Source: Colius striatus (taxonomy: Eukaryota; Chordata; Aves; Coliiformes; Coliidae). Taken from it: DNA of 64,000 bases. The notes beneath the pieces are model-generated. The model saw only the letters and a list, made by a program, of their open reading frames with translations. It made no database searches and was not told the DNA's origin. Position 1 is the first letter of the stretch; every line of letters begins with the position of its first letter. The DNA lies in contig NC_084774.1 of the NCBI RefSeq assembly GCF_028858725.1, positions 8,096,001 to 8,160,000 on the forward strand. Reading direction: 5' to 3'. The position numbers and the translations under genes are program-made. Shown here piece by piece: positions 23,501 through 33,100 of the stretch.

Positions 23501-26500
23501 TGAGAGATGTGGGTGGGGGTCTGCCCCACGCCCCCAGCCCTGTTCAGGGGGACTGAGTGACCTGGGACAGAGCTGCTGGGAAGTGAGGCAACAGGCTGGA
23601 GCTGCTCCTGTCTAAAATAGCAGCTGGAGAATTTCAATCCAGTTTGATTTGAGTTGATGGGAAATTTTCAGCGGGCCTGTGGTTTTCCATTCTTTCTCAT
23701 TTTGCTCTTCCCCCCCTTTTGTTTTATGGAGTCGGGTCTTTTCCCAGGAGCAGAAGCCTCTCCAGTGGGAGCAGCCAGCAGTGGGAACCGGGAGCACTGG
23801 CTGGGGCAGCAGCCGCTGCTGGAAAAATCACTATTTACTGGAAATGTGTTTCAGAAAAAAGCCACAACGTCCATCCTTCGTCACAGCTCAGCCCAGGGTG
23901 AGCCGAGCTCCCGGCAGCTCCTTATCTCGGCACAGCCGGCACCGAGCAGTTGCGATTCAGGAAATCGCCCTCCGCGGGGAGTGGGGACGGGAGGGGAGGG
24001 GAGGGGGCAGCGCCGGGCTGCTGCTCGGGCAGGGGAAGGGAAGAATGTGCACGGATGGCGGTCCCGGCTGCTGTTAGCCCTGCAGCGTTGAGCACCCCTC
24101 TGTGTCAGGCTGCCCACCTTTTACTGAGACTGTAACATCCCTGCGAGCAGCCAGCACTGATCTCTGAGCCTGCAGCACGTTCCCAGCCCAGGGTGGGTGG
24201 TAGTGGGCTGGACCAGGCAAGGTGGGGGCAATTAGGGGCAATTAGGGAGGCAATTTGGGGCAATTTGGGGCTTTTCCTCTGCTTGTCACCCAGGGAGGAG
24301 CTGCTGCCAGCACCCAGAGGTGAGCTCCTGCAAGGCATGGTGTGGTGGAGGCGCCCTGGACGGGGCTCTGGGTGTTTTGGGCACTGACAGAGGGGCTGTG
24401 TGTGTCCTGGAGTGGGGGATGATGCTCATGGCTCCGACCTGCTGCGGAAGCAAAGTGGCAATTTCTGCTTAGACCTGAGTTCAGGGCAGGGCTCGGGGTG
24501 CCTGGGGTCTGCAGCTGTGTGAGACCCCTGCGGATGTGCTGCTCTGGCAGAGCTGGGGCTGACTCGTGCTCAGCTCCCCCCAGACCCTGGGAAGGTGAAA
24601 GCCTCACCTGGGTGCCAGGGGTTGAAGAGCAGAACGAAGTGCCCGATGTGGCAGCTGGTGCCCTGGTAGCCTGTGGAGGTCTCCAGTGTCAGGCTGTAGC
24701 GGCCGACGCGGGCGCTGGCCGGGGAGCAGAGGGACACGGACAGGGAGTCGCCGTCCTGTTGCTGCAGCACCGCACTCCAGCCCGACTCCTCGGGGAAGTC
24801 AGTCACAGCAAAGTGGGATCTGGTTCCTGACGCCTCGATGGGACAGGGCCCTGCCGAGAAGCAGCGTGTCAGTGCTCTCACTGCTGCAGGGGCCCTGGGA
24901 GCCCCACGCTGCAGGGGCTGTGCCCAGGGGACCTGCCCCACAGAGCCCCACGGTGCTCCTGGGCCTCTGTGGCAGCGCCCAGGACCTGGGTGCCAGGGGT
25001 TAAAGAACCCAGGAATGTTGGGAGTTTGGTTTGTCAGGTACTGGAACAGGCTGCCCAAGGAGGCTGTGGAGTTTGGTTTGGTTTGTTGGCCCTGGCACAG
25101 GCTGCACAGGGAGGGTGTGGAGGCTCCTTCTCAGGAGGTTTCCAAACCCACCTGGACATGTTTCTGTGCCCCCTGGTTGAGGGGAACCTGCTATAGCAGG
25201 GGTTTGAACTGGAGGAGCTCTGCAGGGCCCTTCCAGCCTCCATCATTGTGTGATTCTGTACCGGGGATGTGGGGCAGCTCGTCAGTGGGAAGCTCAGGCT
25301 CGTCCCTTGTTCAGGAAGAGGCAGGAGGGGCTTTGCCCCACAGGTGTCCCAGGGCCAGGGGAGCAGAGTGAGTGTTCACCTCGGTGCCCACCCCAGGGCC
25401 ATGTCTCCTCCCCTCAGCTGCACCCGCTCCCGCCTCTGCTTGGAGCAAAGCCCCCCATCCCCGTGCCCGGCTGCAGCCCCCCAGCCCATCTCCGGGCCGC
25501 TCCAAGCCCAGCCGCGCTGTGTGCACAGCCCCAGGCGTTGCCGCAAACATCCCACGATCGGCGATGACATCAGCGGCCGGAGCGCCCCAGCCCGGGACAG
25601 CGCGATCCCCGCCGGCCCCTGCGAACACGCGGCCAAGGCACCTGCAGCGCGGCGGCTGCGGGAGCGCAGACCCCGGCGCGGCCCCCCAGCGCGGCTCGTT
25701 GCGCTGCCCGTGCCCGCACCGCCCGGCTGCCGGGGCTGCGGTGCCGCCGCGATCTGCTCCCCTGGCCCGGGTCCCGGTCCGCTGCCAGCCCTCGGCCGCA
25801 GCGTGGGCAGGACGCCAGGCGAGTCACCAAAAATACCCGTGAACTCATGAGAGTGACACAGTTTCTCCTCCTCGGCCTCTCGGGGAGGCTGGGCTGAGCT
25901 AACCCTGTCCTTTTGGCAAGGGCCAGCCTGGCGCTGCCGTGGCGATGGGCAGCCGGGGAGCCGTCTGCCTCCTCCTCCTCCTCCCCCCTGCCTGCTCAGC
26001 CCCTGCACCCCTCCGGGCCCCGGCGCCCGAGCGCGGCTCCTCAAACGCGGCAGCTTTACAAACACGGGCTCTGTTTTCGCACGGAGCCCTTCCCCTCTTT
26101 CCAGTGGGAGGTGGCACTCAGCGCTGGCAGCTTCCCTGTCCCGAGGGAATAAGTCGGGCAGCCCCTGCCCCTGCAGGGGCCACCCCCCGGGCAGCTCAGC
26201 CTCGTGCCTTTGCGGGCGCCAAAGCACCTTTGTCCCTTTTCCCCACAAGCGCCGGGGCTGTGCCTCAGCCCGATGGCAGCTGCTGACAGCCTGTGCCTTC
26301 TCCTCCTTGCAAAAGCAGCCTGGCATTGCCTGGGATGCAGCAGGACCTCGTGGAAACCCAGCGGGTTTGTGCAGTGGGTTGGCAGAACTGCTGCCCTGGG
26401 TCTTGGGACCAGGGGGAAATGGGGGAGTTGCTGGTTTAGGGTGAAGCTGAGGGGTGCTGGGTTCATGTTTGTCACCCCATGGTGGGATCAGAGCTTTTGG

Positions 26501-29499
26501 AGGAAAAAAAGAGCATTTTACACTGTGTGGAATCCAAGGTGCAGCTTCCCTGTGAATTCTGGTGTGATTGACTCAGCAGGATGCTGCAGCCCCAAAATAA
26601 CTCTTGCTCAAGCCAGTTTCCTCTCCCTTTGCTCTGGGCTGGTGGGGCTGAGCCCCTGCCTGGCAGCCATGCCCTGCTCTGGCTGTGTCCTTGTCCCCAC
26701 CACCCCGGTGTGCTCTCGCCAGGGCCGTGGCAGCAGCGGGAGCAGCTCCTGGTGTGGAGCCTCATCCTGCCGGATGCTGCTCCCAGCTCCTGCGCCCCGG
26801 CTCTGGCACAGCCCAGGAGGCCGGTGGTGGCTCCATGGAATGCTTCCTTTCTCCAGGGTTTCTGTTTCCTGAGCAAATTCCTCTCCTTGGCTGGCTGGGG
26901 GCAGGAGGGGCTGGGCGAAAAGCCCATCAGCACCGGTGCTGTGCAACCCTCTGGCTGAAGAGCTTTGCTTTTGCTGATGTTTCTCAGGCGGGTTCCTGGC
27001 TGCAGCCAAGGCCCTTCCTGGTGAGCCAGTGGCTCCCACACGGCCTCAGGTCTGAGCCAGCCACCTGAATAGGAGGTGGTGGCTTTGTTTTATTTCTTAT
27101 CTCTTCCCTTCAGCTCCCATTATCACACTGAGTTTCTACCTTTCCAGTCTTGGTATGAAAGCTGGGCAAAGTACCAGGCAGGGAGGAGAGATAGTGGGGG
27201 CTGTGCAGAGCCCCGGGGCAGGGGGCAGCTCGCTCACGGCAGCACTCACCTGTCTCTACGTTGAAGGCCAGTTTGTCCACCCCCTCGTCGTAGCCCCTGC
27301 CTGAGAAGCGCAGGGTGATGGTGAAGGGCTGTCCCCGCCGCACCACCAGCTGCTGGCAGCCCAGCTCTGCCGTCCGGTGCTCACGCCCATTGCGCTCGCA
27401 CTCCAGGTCCCACGTCTCCAGCACCAGATCTGCAAAGGCAGCAGCATGTTCAGCTCTTCCCTCCACCCCAGGGCATGGCCACAATCCCCCTTTTGCCCAC
27501 CCTGTGCCCTGGGTGTTTGACCCCTGGTGCCAGTGTCTGGCAGCCTCCTCTGTGCCAGCTGCCCTGTCCTCCCTTGGTGTGCCTGGCACAGCCTGGGCAC
27601 CGCGGCTGCCTGGCTCTGAGCATCCCTGCCGAGGGCTCTGTGGGGGCACGGGGCCTGCAGCCCAGCTCACAGCAAAGTGCTGCTCTCCTGACCCAGCTCT
27701 GCGCTGTATTTCTTGTGCTATGGTGCTGCCTGTCACAGTATCACCATGCTGGAGAAGCACCATGTGCTGCCAGAGCCGTGCCAGATCTGTGGCATCCAGG
27801 TCTGGAGCCAAGCCCAGGACTCATCTCTGCTTTCAGGGAGGAGTGCGGTGTGCCAGGGAATGCTGCTGTGTGCCTCCAGCCCAAATGGGCACCACGGAGC
27901 CCAGAGAATGCCAGGGGCCTCTCTGTGCCTCAGCCAGGCCCAGGGCAGCTCTCGGCACCTTTACTGCTACATGGCTGCTGCCAAATTGGAGACGCTGACT
28001 GTAAACTCTGTGACCGAGCGTGTGTCTGATTCCCTGGCCCTGGGCGCGTCCCCATGCGCGGTGCTGGAGCGATGTGATATTGTTCATCATCACACAGGGC
28101 CAGTGACCCCTGAATGTTCCATCAGCAGACATGTTACGTGCCAGAGTAAGCAAAAGTGTTCAGTGCAGCAGAGCAGAGAGTGAGCTCGGTGCCAGTGGGG
28201 ACCAGGGCAGCTCAGAGGGGTGATGCTCAGCCTGCTGCCCCTGTGCCGTGGCTGTGCCCTTCCCAGTGCCAGGGGTGGTGGTCACCGAGCCCTCCTCGGG
28301 GAAACAGCTGACCCTGAGCTTGCTGTTCCCAGAGAGAAATGGAAACCCTGCTCCTGGCCCTGCAGGTATGGACACCACATCCCAGGGAGGCAGCAGTCAC
28401 ACTCATGACTGTCTGTACATAAGGGTAAGGTCCCTCCGGCTGGTCCATCAGGACCCTGGAGTGGGGCCAGAGCACTGAGAGCTCCTTTCCCTCGCCCCCT
28501 CCCCCTTTGTAAACAGAAGCAAAGCTCCGTGCTTCAGCACATGAACTGTGCGAGCGAGAACATTGCTGACAGGGAGCCAAAGTTGTTGCAAATAAGTGTG
28601 TTAAAAGAGCAGGACTGGGGCTCCTCCTTGTCCCAGGGTGATCCTTCTCGGTGGGTTTACCCAAAAGCAGGTTTTTCAAAGCATGTGTGCTTCTTGCCAT
28701 ACTGATCACTGCCAAGAGACAAGCAGGGAGGGCTGTGGTGCTGCCAGGACGTGCAGGGGCAGTGGGGCCCCAGGCACCAGCGCACAGGAGCAGGAGCTGC
28801 CTGGTGTGTGCTGAGAGCTGGGGGTGCCCGTGGTAGTGCCGACCTGAGTGACCTGTGTTGGTGGCACTGCTGTGGTGCTGCCATGGCCCATGGCACTGCT
28901 GGGCACCGGGGCAGAGGGATGCCAGAGGGCTGTGTGCCCATCAGTACCCCACAGCCCCGTTCCCTGGGCCCTTGGAGGCAGCTCCGTGGGAGGTGGGGGG
29001 GTTGTCTTTGCCCCTCACACGAGCTCTGGAAAGCCACCCACAGGGAGGGATTGCTGAGGGCCAGAAGCATTGCTTCTGACTGAGCCTCTGGAAATCCTCC
29101 TTAAACCCGGGTGGGACGTGGGCACATGTTCCCAGTCCAGCTGTCAACACTCTCCTCTCAGAGCACTTCAGGCTCTAAATAGCACCGAGCTTCATACTGC
29201 AAACATCGGCGTCGCTGGGGCCAGTGGGGAGAGGGAAGGGAGCAAACTGACCGAAATGTCACTTGTGTCCGTCCTTTGCTTTTGCCTTTCCCTTTCCCCA
29301 CCGCCTCTCGCCTCAGATGAGGCTCCGGGAGCCGCCTCCTGCGCCAGCTCCCAGCAAAGCGACCGGCTCATGGCTGGAGGTGCCGCCGAGCCCCGGCTTC
29401 GCTCCCGGGCAGGTGCCGGGGGACCCCCGGCCGGTCCCCGCTCCCCGCCGGCACCTGCGGGAGGGCATCGTCCCGCCTCCGGCTCTTACCTTCGGCCAT
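17791..29499 (-). CDS. TGM2: TGM2, protein-glutamine gamma-glutamyltransferase 2 (tissue transglutaminase), complete
   Basis: Calcium-dependent enzyme that crosslinks Gln to Lys side chains and also binds GTP; cytosolic and extracellular (family knowledge). Thirteen coding exons read on the minus strand, in order: 29490-29499, 27250-27429, 24608-24850, 23370-23488, 22497-22625, 22164-22344, 21226-21361, 21030-21133, 20687-20926, 20259-20531, 18481-18641, 18107-18243, 17791-17947. All have GT/AG borders and phases agree throughout. They sum to 2,070 bases, or 689 residues plus stop, against 687 in human. The catalytic triad is Cys278 (in [10 protein letters not shown]), His336 (in NFHCW) and Asp359 (in [10 protein letters not shown]). 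Trp242, the counterpart of the oxyanion-stabilising Trp241, is in AGRWDN. The redox pair Cys371-Cys372 and its partner Cys230 are all present. ATG lies in an ideal ACCATGG context. The C-terminus ends NVIIAPQPK, slightly longer than human. Confidence 0.98.
20687..22625 (-). CDS. TGM2: TGM2 exons 5-9: catalytic core domain
   Basis: Exons 22497-22625, 22164-22344, 21226-21361, 21030-21133 and 20687-20926 encode residues 185-447. Exon 6 carries the nucleophile Cys278 and Trp242, exon 7 the [14 protein letters not shown] segment, and exon 8 both His336 and Asp359. Exon 9 opens with the Cys-Cys redox pair, followed by [20 protein letters not shown] and the [20 protein letters not shown] calcium-site region. 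Exons 5 (129 bases) and 8 (104 bases) have the sizes I recall for the human exons. No inactivating change is visible in the triad. Confidence 0.96.
23370..27429 (-). CDS. TGM2: TGM2 exons 2-4: N-terminal beta-sandwich and start of catalytic core
   Basis: Exons 2 and 3 (27250-27429, 24608-24850) encode residues 4-144, matching the transglutaminase N-terminal beta-sandwich, which in human TG2 carries the fibronectin-binding surface. Recognisable phrases are [20 protein letters not shown] and [20 protein letters not shown]. Exon 4 (23370-23488) starts the core with [13 protein letters not shown] and PWNFGQ. At residues 173-174, which in human TG2 are Lys and Phe contacting the guanine nucleotide, this protein has Asp and Tyr. 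Intron 2 between 24851 and 27249 contains a CR1 fragment and a CpG-rich block. Confidence 0.95.
24226..24271. repeat. Short G-rich tandem repeat (GGGGCAATTA/T units)
   Basis: Four near-identical units of GGGGCAATTAG or GGGGCAATTTG lie in TGM2 intron 3, just after a GGTGGGGG run. The multiple runs of three or more G on the plus strand make local G-quadruplex formation possible. Confidence 0.7.
25039..25260 (+). mobile_element. CR1-type LINE, 5'-truncated 3' end
   Basis: The segment starts with CTGGAACAGGCTGCCC and runs through GGAGGTTTCCAAACCCACCT and GGGCCCTTCCAGCC to the terminal TGTGATTCTGTA. This is the diagnostic 3' tail of the avian CR1 family, which ends in repeats of an ATTCTGTG-like octamer and has no poly(A). 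Only about 220 bases remain, so it carries no coding capacity. It lies in TGM2 intron 2 in the orientation opposite to the gene. The front part contains an internal tandem duplication with a period of about 51 bp: the GCACAGGCTGC..AGGGAGG phrase occurs at about 25045 and again at about 25096. Confidence 0.85.
25530..26060. promoter_or_regulatory. Intronic CpG-rich block in TGM2 intron 2
   Basis: About 530 bases with dense CG dinucleotides, for example around 25620-25830, flanked by DNA with few. It lies about 3.5 kb downstream of the TGM2 start and about 0.7 kb upstream of exon 3. It includes GATGACATCAGCG, close to a cAMP-response element, and runs of GGGCC. No exon with a conserved peptide is visible; a 316-codon minus-strand open frame across it looks like composition. 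An alternative TGM2 promoter, an enhancer or a non-coding RNA start are possible readings. Confidence 0.5.
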
Positions 29500-30060
29500 G
29501 GTGCCCTGCACGGGGTCGGGGTCCGTGTCCTGATGCCGATAGAGCCGCCCGTCAGCACCCGCCGCCCGGCCCCGCCGCTCGCTGCATTTATAGCGCCCGC
29601 CGCCGCGCACACCCCCGCGCCCGGCACGGCGCAGGCAAAGGCAGGGAAAACACAGTTTCCAGGAAACTGAGTGGTTTCGGAGTGGTTTCGTCCCACCTAT
29701 TCCAAACAACCGCCCCCAAACACGAAAAAAAATAGGAAAAAATAAGAAGCAAGGAGCTGCCGGGGGCTCAAATGCCGCCCGGCCCCGCACGCAGCCCCCG
29801 CCCGGCCCCGCAGCCCCCGCCCCGCACGCAGCCTCCCGGGCCGGGCTGGAAATCTGCCGGTTGCCACGAGGGGGGGAAAAAGAAGGGGAGGAGGAGAGGG
29901 GCTGTGCATTTCGCAGCGAGATGCCAGAAAGTTGGGGAATGTTTTGTCCTTATACAGCTTCCTCCCCTCGCGCCTTATCTCCGTGCGCGCCCGTTCCTGG
30001 CGCGGGGCGGCAGCGCCGATCCCCCGTCCCGTTACACGTCTCTGAGAGGCGCCGCAGCCG
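29290..30060 (-). promoter_or_regulatory. TGM2: TGM2 promoter CpG island and first exon region
   Basis: CpG-dense DNA surrounds the 5' end of TGM2. It spans the first coding exon (29490-29499), the start of intron 1 and the upstream flank. This fits a broadly expressed but inducible gene. Upstream of the TATA box the minus strand has a short imperfect duplication, CGAAACCACTC followed by GAAACCACTC, near 29670-29692. Confidence 0.75.
29587..29592 (-). promoter_or_regulatory. TGM2: TGM2 TATA box
   Basis: TATAAA on the minus strand lies 88 bases upstream of the ATG, so transcription would begin near 29,557-29,562 with a 5'UTR of about 60 bases. Mammalian TGM2 promoters are also known to have a TATA box, which supports the assignment. 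Confidence 0.75.
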
Positions 30061-30153
30061 CGGGGAAAACGTGCTGGAAACTTCGGAGCTTGAGGGAAAA
30101 TGTGCTGGAAAAATCGGCGTTTGAGGGAAAATGTGCTGGAGACTTTGGTGTTT
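30061..30153. repeat. 31 bp tandem repeat, 3 copies, upstream of TGM2
   Basis: The phrase GTGCTGGA recurs at 30071, 30102 and 30133, a period of exactly 31 bp. Each unit begins GGGGAAAA or GAGGGAAAA and continues into a TCGG(A/C)G or TTTGGTG segment. The array lies about 0.5 kb upstream of the inferred TGM2 start site. The GGAAAA cores resemble NFAT half-sites, but that is only a motif match. Confidence 0.85.
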
Positions 30154-30159
30154 GCTCCG

Positions 30160-33100
30160 GGACGCGGTGCCACGGGGAGCTGTGGGCATGCCCTGGCAGC
30201 CCTGGCCCCACACACCCACCATCCCTCTCCTGCCCGGGGGTCTCTGGCCCCATGGCATTGCCAGCAGGGCCTCTTGGGTTATGTGGCCTGGCCCGGCTTT
30301 CCCTGTGCACCCCAAGGGTGTCCCAGCACACTTGGGACTGCTGAGCAGGGGCAGAGGGCAGACACTCCACACCTCTGTGGAGTCTTGAGGTTTGGGAGTG
30401 CCCGTGGTACCTGAGTGGTGTGGCTTGTGGTGAGTAAGGCTTGAGAAGTTTAATCTCTGGAGCAGACTTTGATTGGTTACTGTTTTTTCTTCATGTGATT
30501 TAAACTGATCAGGGCCAGGGCCATGGCTGGGCTTTGTTCCTGATGGAGCCCCACGGCAGCCTCTTTGTCTGGCCCTTGGCTGGGTGTGGGATGCTGCAGC
30601 CCTTGTGCTGGAGATGGCTGCATGCTAGAAACCCCTCAGCCTGTTCCCTTCCCAGAGCCCGGGAGGTTTGCTGGTTGGTGTGTCCCTCCAGGGCTGCTGC
30701 AGGCTCCTGTGGCTGGGAATGTCCTGAAAGCAGTGTGTGTCTGTCATTTGGTGTACTCAGGGCCACCCCACAGGGCCCACGCAGAGCTCCTCCTGTCCTG
30801 GGCTCTCCCCTGTGCCCCATCCTGGTCACGCAGCCAGATCCACAGGCCCAGGGCTTGGGGCATTCCTGATGCTTCCTGCTCAGGCATGCCACAGCACTGC
30901 CCTGCCAGGGTCTGCAGCGAGACACACAACCTCTTCCAGCTCCACAGAGGGCTGTTTGGCAGACGGTGTCACAGGGAGGTCTCGCCACACACAAAGAGCA
31001 GATGCCCAGGAGAGGCGCCGTGAGCCAGGGACTCCTGGCATGGCTGAGCCTGGCCCTGCCATGGGGGCACACGGCTTTTTGCAGGAGCACTGCCCTGTGT
31101 CACCCTGCATGGCACAGGGGCCCTGGAGTGGCAGTGTCCCTGGTGAGGGAGCTGAGCTATAGGGGCCTGGGGAGCCCCATCCTTCATCACCATCTGTAAG
31201 GGAGGTGGGGAGGGAGGTTAGAGCGAATTTAGCTGAGGGAAGGCTCAGAACAGCTGGTTTTAATGAAATCCATCCATGCACCACTCCACTGCGTGTGTGC
31301 ACGGGCCAGGGTGTGCAGGTGGTGGTGGGGGGAGCCTTGGTCAGGCACATGGCTGGCAGTGGCACTGCCCTTCTCAGCCCCGCAGCCGCCAGCCCGGAGC
31401 GGTGCCCACATCATGGACAAACCGTGCAGGTATGGCCTGGGAGCACTGCCCTGTCAGCACAGCCCTGCCACAACTCCTCTCCCTTGCTCAGGCAAGTGTC
31501 ACCCTCTTCCCCCTCCCAGAGCCCTCACTGCTGCAGCGTGGGCAGAGCTGGGCCAAGTCCTACAGAGGGCTCATCAGGAGTGGGGGTCCAGGAGGCTGCC
31601 CAGCGCTCTGGGCATGAAGGGCACAGGAATCCCTCTCCCCTGCCAAGCTGCTGCGAGGCCAGGGCCAAGGGAGGGCTGGCAGCAGCGGGACCCCACAGCC
31701 CCCCTGGCAGCTGCTTTCTCCTGCCCTGAGCTGCCCCCGCTCCCAGTTGTGTGACATGTGCCAGTGTTTGGGTTCACACGGGACGCTGCAGGGTCTGGCT
31801 CTGCCCGTGCAAGCCCTCGCTTCCTCCCTCACCCTGCCTGAACTCTGGATGCACTCAGCAGCCTCAGGGACGTGTGTGATTCGCTCAGGGTGACGTGTGA
31901 CAGCCCCTCATGGCACCTCTGCTGCAAACGGGCCCGTCTCGGTTCCGCTGCACGGGTGTCGGGGTGTGTGGGGTGCTCAGGGGTGAGGTGCCTGGTGCTT
32001 CTCAGGCTACAGGGACTCATCTCTGTCCCGTTTTGTGGCTGAGAACAGAGTGGGAAGGGCTGACAGTGTCTGTCCTCTGTCAGAAGCGGCAGGGGCTGGG
32101 TTCCCGGCTGTCCCCTGGTGCTGTCCTGGAAGCCCCAGGCTTGGTCCCAGCATCTCAGCCAGAGGAAACCTCCTTAGTTTCCAGCTTTAGTGCCCACTTT
32201 GCTCACCACCACGTATGGCAGAGGCATTTGTCTGCCCAGGCCCTGGAAAATGCTGCACATGGGAGGCCAACCACACACACTGCTGGCATTATTTTTACTC
32301 TCTTTAGTAAGACAAGGTTGCATTAAGAGGGTCTTTGCTCTGCTGGGTGCCCAGAATAACCCCTCATTTGCTCAAGGTGTTCAGCAGAGGACTGTGACTT
32401 CCCTCGCCCCCACCCCGGGGCTGGAGCTGTTTCAAAGCCTGCAGGGCTCTGTCCCGCACAGGCAGAGCCTGTGTTTGCTTTCCTGGGTGTGTGCAGGGAG
32501 GGATGTCGAAGTCCCTGGCTTTGCCCGCACATCCTGACTCAGGCTCTTGTGCCGGCAGATAAACAAGCTGTGAAAAGGGACAGTGTCTCTTCCTGAGTTG
32601 CCCTGTTAAGTTGTCAACTGCGTTTAACAGATCTGCCTGCCTGCCTGTGTTGTTTCCCAGCCCCAGGGTGTTCCCCAAAGCAGAGCCACAAGCAGCTGCC
32701 TCCCGCAGCCCACCAAGGCCAGAGCGACCCCTCTGCTCCTCACCCTGCTTAGGGACCTGTCCCGACCCTGCCCCAGGCTCCACATGGGGTGGTGGGTCTG
32801 GAAACGGGGTGGCAAGGCTGGGATGTGACCTACAGGAAGAGGTTAAAGAGTGAGAAAGTGTTTTATGTTGGTGATGCTGGGGCTGGTGGGGACCGTGTGT
32901 GGCTGACTATGGAGATCCTGGCACCTGGGACACAGCAGTTGCTCCTCACATGCCAGAGCTCTGATCTGTGAGCATGGAAAAGTACTTTAGAAGTGGAGGG
33001 AAAAGCTTGTGTCTGCTCCAGAGCTGGCAGGGACCAAGGCTGGGCAGCACATGGTCTGTGAGGGCACCACAGCCTGGGGCAGGTGGAAGCTGGGGTTGGT

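Noticed and set aside
25376-26326. Minus-strand open frame of about 316 codons in TGM2 intron 2
   Set aside because: It coincides with the CpG-rich block, where stop codons are rare; composition is Gly/Pro/Arg/Ala-rich with no domain. Retained only as part of the CpG-block finding.
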